Under the pieces are notes generated by a model. The model worked only from the letters and a program-made list of their open reading frames with translations, was not told where the DNA came from and made no database searches. Shown here piece by piece: positions 26,232 through 33,687 of a stretch of DNA of 64,000 bases. Position 1 is the stretch's first letter; every line of letters begins with the position of its first letter. The translations under genes and the position numbers were made by a program. This DNA comes from an uncultured Eubacteriales bacterium (GTDB lineage Bacteria > Bacillota > Clostridia > Oscillospirales > CAG-272), in contig URAP01000003.1 of assembly GCA_900545935.1 (NCBI GenBank), positions 47,324 to 111,323 on the forward strand. The letters run 5' to 3'.

Positions 26232-28280
26232 TTACTTATTGGAACCGAGAATACGGTTAAGCACCCACGATCTGTCACGCATCTCGACAACAGACATCAT
26301 CCACTCCTGATACTGAGTCTTTGCATGCGAAACAGGCGAGGACTGATAACGGGAGGAGAGCATGCGCGCGAGGTAAGATTCATTGCGTGCAAGTGTCTCA
26401 TTGTAAGGATGTACGGACTCCCAGAGCGCATATGCCTTCTTCGGGAATACGGTATCGTAGCTTACAACGCCGTCGACAACTTCCTCCATCGGGAGAACGT
26501 CGTTCGGCTCGGAATAGATATTGAAGCAGTAGTAGCCGTCATGAGCAAGCTCATCTGCGAGATCAATGTACTGGCGGAGCGCCTCGGCATTCTCTGCGCC
26601 GTAGTAGTAAGCAAGACCGGAGTTGATATGCTCGCTGTACTCCTCTGCACTCATAGACGGATTCTCAAGCAGTACTCTTGCGAGGTAGAGACGGAGGTCT
26701 GCAAACTCGAGGCAAGCCTGAGTCGTGTCTATCTGGAGATAAACACCGTAGAAGCCGTTAGCCTTGTACCATGCGAGGTTCTCCCTCATAGTATAGAGGT
26801 TCGGGAAGGTGATCGGGAAGTAGTAGTAGTCGGAGGTGAAGTCGAGAACACTGATCATTCCGCATACCGACTTCCAAGACTCAACGACCTTTGTAAACTC
26901 TGAGTTTACCGGGCACTTAGCGTCGCCGAGAGAATGTGCCGAGCAGAGCTTGGGGTTATAGATAAGAACCTCAACATTGTCTCCGAGCGAGGTCTTGGGA
27001 GGATTATAGGTGTGGTTTGCAGCGAGGATACGCAGCTTTGTATCGCCGAGATCTGATGCGATCTTACGAACGAGCTTGTAGAATGCGCCCATCTCGGTGC
27101 CCTCTTCCTCTGCCGCCTTCTTGCAGTCCGCGCAATCGCAGAAGTAACAGGACTCGATGGAGTTGAAGATCAGCTGACCCCTATTCTTAGCCTTCTTAAA
27201 TATTGTATTGTAATCAGACTTGGATTTCAATATCTTCGTGTAGCATGTGGGAGAGCTCTTTTCGGTATATGCATTATGACGTGTCAGGTCGTTATATCCG
27301 ATATTACCGTACTCGGAAACGTCGAAGCCGTCCTTGTTTGAGGTCTCCTTGAGTGCGGGAACCTTGGTCTCGTCGGTATACATATAGTCGTTTATGCTGA
27401 CACTGATGCCCTTTGTCGCCTTAGGCGTTGTCATAGTCACAGCGGGATCGTAATGGAGGTATTCCTTTACGAAGTAGTAAACAGCATTCCAAATACCGTC
27501 AGCGGTATCGTAATCCTGATAGGGATTCTCATCGGTTCTCGGGTTGAGTGCGGCGGAAAGAACGATGTTATTTCCGTATGTCTTGACCGAGAAGCTGTCA
27601 CCGACATACTGAGTATAGTCTATGCCGTAAAGCTCGTCACGGGAGGTAGAACCGATTACGATTACCTTATCATCGGTGCTCGGGTTCTTGGCAGGATTCT
27701 TCAGATCGTTGACCAGCCTTATGCCGCAGCCGGTCATGTCCTTAATTGTATCCTGAAGTGCGACCGCAGCCTCGTACTCGTGGGTCGCCTGAGCAAAGTC
27801 GCGGATGGTGGTTCCGCTTACCTGGTTAGCGGCGCCCTGACATACGATGGTGTAGTCGGACTTTCTCTTTGCATTGACAAGAACAAGTCCCTCGCTTATA
27901 TCGAACTTATCGGAGATATCCTCTGCCGCAGGCACGGGAGTTACGGGTGTATACTCCTCGCCGGCGGGATTCTCGGTCTCGCCGAGAGTTTCGAATTTAA
28001 TAGTCTCGACCTCATTACCGGCGATATACTTCATCAGGCGCACGAGGTCCTGAGTGTTGACATCACCATCGCCGTTAAGATCGGGATGGAATGTAACAAC
28101 ATCCGCTCCCGCCACGTGCTTCATCAGACGCACGATATCCGCAGTATCGGCATCTCCGCCGCTACCGTTGACATCGCCCCACTTGTAGCGTTCACGGGCA
28201 GCACCCGTTGCGACCGTAAGTGCGCATACAGTCGCCATTGCTGCTGCAATGAAGGAAGCAAGCTTGATTGATTTTTTCAT
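26232..28280 (-). CDS. Secreted DUF4838 glycoside-hydrolase-like protein with N-terminal dockerin
   Basis: Protein of 682 aa: signal peptide (about 1-28), dockerin (about 34-92), a Pro/Glu linker, then the same two-part body as 17451-19127 (AAVALQDTIKDM, IVIGSTSRDE, CDCADCKKAAEEEGTEMGAF, CSAHSLGDAKCPVN, VLDFTSDYYYFPITFPNL). The first calcium loop is atypical (DVNGSGGDADTADIVRLMK: one extra residue, Ser for the third Asp); the second is canonical (DLNGDGDVNTQDLVRLMK). Putative specificity pairs are Thr-Ala and Thr-Gln. Should be docked on a surface cohesin. The ribosome site AAGG sits 12 bases upstream; the leader shares AAAATACACAAA with that of the dockerin gene starting at 10965. Confidence 0.87.
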   Translation of the reverse strand: MKKSIKLASFIAAAMATVCALTVATGAARERYKWGDVNGSGGDADTADIVRLMKHVAGADVVTFHPDLNGDGDVNTQDLVRLMKYIAGNEVETIKFETLGETENPAGEEYTPVTPVPAAEDISDKFDISEGLVLVNAKRKSDYTIVCQGAANQVSGTTIRDFAQATHEYEAAVALQDTIKDMTGCGIRLVNDLKNPAKNPSTDDKVIVIGSTSRDELYGIDYTQYVGDSFSVKTYGNNIVLSAALNPRTDENPYQDYDTADGIWNAVYYFVKEYLHYDPAVTMTTPKATKGISVSINDYMYTDETKVPALKETSNKDGFDVSEYGNIGYNDLTRHNAYTEKSSPTCYTKILKSKSDYNTIFKKAKNRGQLIFNSIESCYFCDCADCKKAAEEEGTEMGAFYKLVRKIASDLGDTKLRILAANHTYNPPKTSLGDNVEVLIYNPKLCSAHSLGDAKCPVNSEFTKVVESWKSVCGMISVLDFTSDYYYFPITFPNLYTMRENLAWYKANGFYGVYLQIDTTQACLEFADLRLYLARVLLENPSMSAEEYSEHINSGLAYYYGAENAEALRQYIDLADELAHDGYYCFNIYSEPNDVLPMEEVVDGVVSYDTVFPKKAYALWESVHPYNETLARNESYLARMLSSRYQSSPVSHAKTQYQEWMMSVVEMRDRSWVLNRILGSNK

Positions 28281-28397
28281 TTTTGTGCCATACCTTTCGT
28301 TTTTGTGTATTTTCGGGCTCGGGAGTCGCGATATGCTCCCTTGCCTTATCGTTTCGTTTTGTCTGCCTTGCAGACGGGGGTATGTTCCTTACACAGA

Positions 28398-30398
28398 TTA
28401 TCTTACACCGCAGAGGGTAAAGTCGCAAGCATCAAATCCCGGAAGCTCATACAAAACTCGGGAATCGGGGCGCAGACGGTAGTCTCCGCCCTCGTAATCG
28501 ACAAATCCGATATCGTCGATCGAGAAGAAATGCAGATTGTCGCGGAAGTTCGCAAGGCGGATGGTATCCGGCTGAACATCGTTGCGGCGGAGCACCGGCG
28601 AGTTTGCAACGGTTACATTACTGCGGACCGTCGCATGACCGAGCGCATAGGGAACGAAGCGGCTCTGATAGTCGCGGACGTTCGTCGCCTTGATATATGT
28701 TGTTCTCGGATAGCGGATTGCCCACTCCTTGGAGCCGTATGCGGGATGAAGAATAAGGTTATTCCAGAGTCCCGCGGTCGGATAGATCGCATTGTGCATC
28801 TCCCACTGATCGTAGTAGAGACGCTCATCGTAGGCAAGGCGGGTGTTTATCATGATATTGTCGGTAATGATATTGTCTCTGCCGCCGCCCATCGCAAAAG
28901 CGTTGCCGTCGATATCAATGAAGAGGTTTGCTCTCGCGATCTTTCCTGCACCGCCGTCGTCGTTATAGAAGCCGTTCGGTGCACCTGTCTTATATATATT
29001 AACGATATGCTTTATGAGGTTGTGGCAGAAGCACACATCGTTTGCCGACCAGCCGCCGAGATATACGGCGCCTGCGTCGTTCGCCTCGTAGCAAACATCG
29101 TGAATATAATTGTACTCTATTACAAGGTCACCGCTGAGCATTGACATTGCAAGGTGCGGTGCATTGTAAAACTCGTTGTGCAGGCAGGTGATTCCCCTGC
29201 CGCGGAAGAAGATTCCGCCGTTGTATACGCGGAAGATCTCGCCGAAATCATGGAAAATATTATCCGATATCTCGGACTCGGACGGAAGCATCTTTTCCTG
29301 ATCGCCGCCGCCCATGTCGATACCCTCGCCGCCGATATTGTATATCTCGTTGTGTGAGAAAAGCGCCTTGTATCCGTCAAAGAGGATTCCCGACTTACGG
29401 CAGCGGCGGATGGTGCAGCCGCGCACGATGTCGCCCGTTCCCTCGATCCTGACGAGGCTGTCTTTTGCGGTCTCGATGGTGAAGTCCTCGAGAGTGACAT
29501 AGTCTGATGTTACCTTGACGACGAACTCAGGGCACTGCGTTACAATGACCTCGGTCTCGGTGATATCCTGCTCGGGGTAAAAGTAGAGGATGCCGCGCTT
29601 TGCGTCGACATAGTACTCACCCGGGATATCGAGTTCGTCAAGGATGTTGGAGAAGTAGTATCTTCCGCCCTTGCGCGCCTCGCCGTTGCAGTGGATGGAC
29701 ACGCGGTGCTTCTCAGGGTCGCGACCCGTGAGATAGCCGCTCGTGGATGCCCAGTCGATGTAGAAGTTTCCGTCTATCTTGACACCCTCTACGCTCTCCC
29801 AGGTCTCGACGATATTATCGGGATCGGTAAACTCGTAGTCCCACTGTCTGACCTTGCCCGTGCCCTCCTGCGAGCCGCACGGATTACCCTCCGCGTCGAC
29901 CTCGGTACCCGTGACCTCATCCATGAAGGAGTAAGCCGTATTGGGATAGCGTGCAAGTATTGCGCGGTTTCCGTTCCAGTAAACCTGGAGACCATCGTCT
30001 ATCTTTATTCCGTCTGCAATCAGGTCGTATGCGACGATGCGTTCTGCCGCCTCGGGATACTTCTTTGCAACGCAGGCGACATCCGCAGCATCCGGGCGAT
30101 AGAAGCGCTCGGTCTTGAGCGTTCTGCCTCCGCTTATGACAACCTTTTCGCCGTCGCAAGCCCTGTACGTCATGGGTGCGCCCTCGCGCCCGGCATCACG
30201 CTCATCGAGCACGAAGGTCTCGGCAAAGTCATACTCGCCGCCGTGAACGAGTACGGTCACGGCATCGCCCGCACAGACAGTACCTGCGGCACGAAGAGTG
30301 CGGATAGTATCTCTCGCCTCGATAAAGGAGCCGAAGGGTCTATCCTTACTCCCGTCTCCGCCGACAAAGCCCGCGGATATGTAGAAAATCTTTTCCAT
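28398..30398 (-). CDS. GH141-like parallel beta-helix protein without signal peptide (F)
   Basis: Protein of 666 aa of the same family as A-E, but it begins directly with the first beta-helix strand (MEKIFYISAGFVGGDGSKDR). AAGGAG stands 8 bases before this ATG, and the codons upstream in the same frame do not encode a signal peptide, so it should remain in the cytoplasm. Core motifs are intact: HNEFYNAPHLAMSML, EANDAGAVYLGG, GFYNDDGGAGK, with the key aspartates about 40 apart. A role in cleaving imported oligosaccharides, after extracellular trimming by A-E, is plausible. The leader contains CGGCATGCC (30412-30420). Confidence 0.82.
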   Translation of the reverse strand: MEKIFYISAGFVGGDGSKDRPFGSFIEARDTIRTLRAAGTVCAGDAVTVLVHGGEYDFAETFVLDERDAGREGAPMTYRACDGEKVVISGGRTLKTERFYRPDAADVACVAKKYPEAAERIVAYDLIADGIKIDDGLQVYWNGNRAILARYPNTAYSFMDEVTGTEVDAEGNPCGSQEGTGKVRQWDYEFTDPDNIVETWESVEGVKIDGNFYIDWASTSGYLTGRDPEKHRVSIHCNGEARKGGRYYFSNILDELDIPGEYYVDAKRGILYFYPEQDITETEVIVTQCPEFVVKVTSDYVTLEDFTIETAKDSLVRIEGTGDIVRGCTIRRCRKSGILFDGYKALFSHNEIYNIGGEGIDMGGGDQEKMLPSESEISDNIFHDFGEIFRVYNGGIFFRGRGITCLHNEFYNAPHLAMSMLSGDLVIEYNYIHDVCYEANDAGAVYLGGWSANDVCFCHNLIKHIVNIYKTGAPNGFYNDDGGAGKIARANLFIDIDGNAFAMGGGRDNIITDNIMINTRLAYDERLYYDQWEMHNAIYPTAGLWNNLILHPAYGSKEWAIRYPRTTYIKATNVRDYQSRFVPYALGHATVRSNVTVANSPVLRRNDVQPDTIRLANFRDNLHFFSIDDIGFVDYEGGDYRLRPDSRVLYELPGFDACDFTLCGVR

Positions 30399-30523
30399 TG
30401 TGTTCTCCTTTCGGCATGCCACGCATACCGGCGACGGCTCCACCGCCGCTGATGATTATATTTCTGCCGCCGAACAGCGGCTCGATATCGTAAAAAGTAT
30501 ATCTGCCGAACGTCGTCCGCAGC

Positions 30524-33040
30524 TCAGCGGTCAAGCACGGTAAGATCCGCACCCTCATCGGCTATCTCGGTCTTTACGTTGTCGTATTTCGCCCCGCGGA
30601 TAACGACGCTTACGCCGCTGCCGAGCTCGGTGCCGTACTCGCTGTTGCGGCTGAGGTTATCCTCGAATACGATTCCGCGATAGCTGAAGCTGCCGTCCTC
30701 GTACTTACGGCGAGGCAGCGCCACATAGGTCGTATCGTCCTCCGCAACATTGCCGCGAATGATGACCGAGACCGAGGTGTCGTGCGTAGTTCCGCCGAGT
30801 ACGCCTATCGTACTGCTGTTAGAGTAGAACGCGCGTCCGCGATAGACGCGGTTGTTCAGTATCTGACCGAACAGCTCGCCGGCGCTCTGCCATGTATCGC
30901 CGCAGCCGGAAAGATCCTCCATCAGTATACCGCCGTTGTCGCAGAGTTCGTTTCCGTCCACGACATTCGAGTAGGTGCCGCCCCAGTAGTAGATACCTCT
31001 GCCGAGCGCTCCGACCTCGTTTTCGACTATATATGTATTCTCAAACTTTTTGAAATCCGAGAGGCAAACAACACTTGTTTCGTCAAGCTCGCAGTCGGGC
31101 TCGTATGCCATAGTGACCGAATCCTCGTCGTTCGACACTATCGGAATGCGCGTACCGATACCGGTACCTCCGGTAATGTAGATGCAGCCGCGTCCGAACA
31201 CGCCGGGTATGAATTTTCCATCTTTCATAAGTCCCCATGCGTTGCCGTACTGCTTGTAAACGCCGTCCATGTCAAAGGTGATCCGGCGCCCGTCAAAGCT
31301 CTTTGTCGGCGCAAGCATGTGATTGCTCCAAATATGGAAGCAGAAGCCCTCGGAGTCGCAGTGCCAGTACAGCGGCTTTATCACATTGTGAGCCATGTAG
31401 TAGTTGGCGTGCTCCTCCATTATCCAAAAGATAGCGCGGCTGGTCTTTGACTGAATGCTGAACTCGTTACCCTCGAGAATGATGTTTCGGCACTGTCTGC
31501 GCCAGCTGTTATCGGGATTATACGACGTTGAGAAGAAGGACATGCAGCCCGCCATATCTCCGCCGACCATTATATTGTTGCGAATAAGGCAGTTCTGCGC
31601 GCCCATGATGCACAGGCAGTCTCCGCCGCCCTCTATCACATTATTCTCTACCGTTATATTTGTGCCCTTAATAGCAATCGCGGTCCATACATTGACTATC
31701 GCGCCGTAGTTTGTCACCGGCTGTGCACCTCTGCGGGCGTTCTCGTACTCGCTCGTAAAGAACGGCTCGGTACGGTCTGCCTTACGGTGCTCTATATATG
31801 TGGGAGATTGATAGATGTGGCAGTTGCGGATGACGACATTGTTCGCATCCTTCGTCTGATCAAGCAGATTTTCGTAGCAGGGAGTATGGTTGAACTTGTC
31901 ATCGCCGAGCTTTGCACGGCAGCCCTCGTTGACCGGCGCTCCGATAACAACGGGAGAATAGACGCTCATGATATTGAGATTCTCTATCTCAAAGTCGCCC
32001 TCACCGACGATAAATACGTTTATCGCGGAGCCCTGCTTCCAATCGCCCCAGCCGTCTATCGGTCCCATGCCGAGCGGAAGCTCGAGCCATACGCGGTTCG
32101 GATCCTCGCCCGCAAGGCGAACGCCGCGCGGGATAAAGATAGGTCCGTAGAAGTGGTAGCGTCCGTTCGGTACAAATACCGTACCGCCGCCGTTCGCGCC
32201 CGCAGCATCAAGCGCGCGCTGAAAGCCGGGAGCACTGTCGGGCAGATTTTCGTAGGTTATATCGCGAGCATAGTCAAACGATCGCTGAATGATACCGACC
32301 GCGCCGTACTCGACTACATTAAACAGCTTATCCTTTTTCTTTGCACACTCAAAATAGCCTGCGGGATGTACCTCGGTCTCGAGCTCTGCAATCGCGCCGC
32401 TCGACTCGTTCATGACATAGAGTGTGCACACGCCCTCTGCGGCAAGCGCCGGGACGTCTGCCCGTATCTCGTAGCAGGAAGCCTCCGTAACGGCAAGCTC
32501 ATGCACCGTGCCCGCGCTGTCGCGCAGGAATACCGACACACCGTGCCCCTCGGAGAGCATTCTCCCGTATCCGTGAACGCCGTCCTCGCAGACCCCCACC
32601 TCGGCAAAGCGATCCGGTGCGGCAAAACACTGACCGAAGATGCGGATACCCTCGCCCGCGCAGACCGAATCATTCTGAAGCCAGGAAATGACCGGAATAT
32701 TAAAGAGGTAAGGTACGCTGACCTCACCGTCCCGCTCTGCGGTAACGCTCCATCCGGAGAAATCTCCGTCCGGCGTTATGACGGTAGCGACATGTCCGTC
32801 AGAGACCTTTACCGTTTCGACCGTAACGCCGTTTTCGTCGGTACCGAAAAGTGCGGAGCCGGATGCTCCGGACTTTATCGCCTCAAGCACCGAGCCGCGG
32901 TCGGAATGCAGCCGACGGAAGGTAAAGCTCGCTCCGTCAAGGCTGTCGCCGGTTATAACAGCGAGTTTGCCCGCCGGAATGGCATTTGAAATATGCCGTA
33001 TTATAATCCTTGTTTTCTTCATATTCGCATTATTTTTCAC
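30524..33040 (-). CDS. Cytoplasmic pectate-lyase-3-like beta-helix protein
   Basis: Protein of about 838 aa. The first 230 residues form one or two beta-sandwich-like regions (no confident family). From about 235 comes the pectate lyase superfamily/polygalacturonase-like start of a right-handed beta-helix (NVVEYGAVG, then NGGGTVFVPNGRYHFYGPIF, RGVRLAGE), followed by beta-helix repeats (VVIRNCHIY, ITVENNVIEGGGDCLCIMGA, CLIRNNIM, YYWGGTYSNVVDGNELCDN). No signal peptide. Start: GTG at 33040 lies 11 bases after GGAGG; ATG at 33022 (MKKTRIII) is the alternative with no good ribosome site. It is probably the promoter-proximal gene of the leftward cluster and, like F, points to intracellular glycan processing. 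Activity cannot be assigned. Confidence 0.75.
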   Translation of the reverse strand: MKNNANMKKTRIIIRHISNAIPAGKLAVITGDSLDGASFTFRRLHSDRGSVLEAIKSGASGSALFGTDENGVTVETVKVSDGHVATVITPDGDFSGWSVTAERDGEVSVPYLFNIPVISWLQNDSVCAGEGIRIFGQCFAAPDRFAEVGVCEDGVHGYGRMLSEGHGVSVFLRDSAGTVHELAVTEASCYEIRADVPALAAEGVCTLYVMNESSGAIAELETEVHPAGYFECAKKKDKLFNVVEYGAVGIIQRSFDYARDITYENLPDSAPGFQRALDAAGANGGGTVFVPNGRYHFYGPIFIPRGVRLAGEDPNRVWLELPLGMGPIDGWGDWKQGSAINVFIVGEGDFEIENLNIMSVYSPVVIGAPVNEGCRAKLGDDKFNHTPCYENLLDQTKDANNVVIRNCHIYQSPTYIEHRKADRTEPFFTSEYENARRGAQPVTNYGAIVNVWTAIAIKGTNITVENNVIEGGGDCLCIMGAQNCLIRNNIMVGGDMAGCMSFFSTSYNPDNSWRRQCRNIILEGNEFSIQSKTSRAIFWIMEEHANYYMAHNVIKPLYWHCDSEGFCFHIWSNHMLAPTKSFDGRRITFDMDGVYKQYGNAWGLMKDGKFIPGVFGRGCIYITGGTGIGTRIPIVSNDEDSVTMAYEPDCELDETSVVCLSDFKKFENTYIVENEVGALGRGIYYWGGTYSNVVDGNELCDNGGILMEDLSGCGDTWQSAGELFGQILNNRVYRGRAFYSNSSTIGVLGGTTHDTSVSVIIRGNVAEDDTTYVALPRRKYEDGSFSYRGIVFEDNLSRNSEYGTELGSGVSVVIRGAKYDNVKTEIADEGADLTVLDR

Positions 33041-33325
33041 CGTGAAAAGTTCCTCCGAGTGCAGAAGTATGATCACCGCGAAATAACGGTAACGCTGAAC
33101 CAAATAAGCACATGGGAGGAATTTTCTTCCACGACGCAAATTCGCATAGGTACAATTACACACGATAATTCTTCATATAGTACTTTACCACCAAACGTCA
33201 TCAAATACTTGTGTTTTTATAGCCGAAAAATATAACTATTTTCAGGCGCAAACAATTGCCGAGCACATTCGAGTTTTTTTTGCATTATGCGCAAAAAAAT
33301 CGGCATTTCCAATAGCTTGTTTTGC
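33041..33325. other. Divergent intergenic region with A/T inverted repeat
   Basis: Gene-free. Contains tttttttgc (33275-33283) and gcaaaaaaa (33291-33299), a 9+9 inverted repeat around a 7-base centre. A weak leftward promoter is possible (TTGTTT, 17 bases, TATTTT on the minus strand). The inverted repeat lies just upstream of the rightward promoter at 33326, so it could be an operator for either direction. Confidence 0.45.
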
Positions 33326-33353
33326 TTGACATTCGTCCGAAAAGTGTTAGAAT
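33326..33353 (+). promoter_or_regulatory. Promoter of the O-acetylation operon
   Basis: TTGACA at 33326-33331, 16-base spacer, TAGAAT at 33348-33353. Transcription would begin about 325 bases before the MBOAT start codon, leaving a long structured leader. Confidence 0.65.
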
Positions 33354-33370
33354 ATTAAAACCAAGGCATT

Positions 33371-33511
33371 GTATCGGTTCCGAATGTTATGTTCGAATCA
33401 CCCAAAGCAACGTCGAAAGTAGGTGCCGAAAATCGACGCTGAGGAGCAATTCCGGAATGCATCCGGTGAGTCTGCCGATACAGGGATATCGCGGCGCGTT
33501 ATTCGCGCCGC
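33371..33511 (+). ncRNA. Structured 5' leader, riboswitch-like, unidentified
   Basis: A closing stem gtatcgg (33371-33377)/ccgatac (33475-33481) encloses a stem cgtcga (33411-33416)/tcgacg (33433-33438), a stem ccgga (33452-33456)/tccgg (33462-33466), and a possible pseudoknot CACC (33399-33402) with GGTG (33422-33425) in the loop of the second stem. A strong gcggcgcg/cgcgccgc hairpin follows at 33491-33511. I do not recognise any known riboswitch class. The rest of the leader to 33687 shows no gene. Confidence 0.4.
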
Positions 33512-33687
33512 GGCGATCTGACACAAAGGGTATTGCGCCGCAGAGCCGCGCACATCGTTCCGCCGCTTATTTTATATACGCTTATTACAATAGTAGATAT
33601 GTAAGCTACAAAACATCCCCGCCCGTCCGAGCCATTGCGCAATGCTGCGCACGAATCGCTCACGCGTGGCGGAGCAAACGGAGAATT

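Noticed and set aside
30524..33163. Longer N-terminus of the pectate-lyase-3-like protein reaching 33163
   Set aside because: The extension has no ribosome site, and a GGAGG stands inside it just before the GTG at 33040.
33385..33405. tRNA suggested by gttcgaatc
   Set aside because: No T-stem, acceptor or anticodon arms around it; it belongs to the structured leader of the MBOAT operon.
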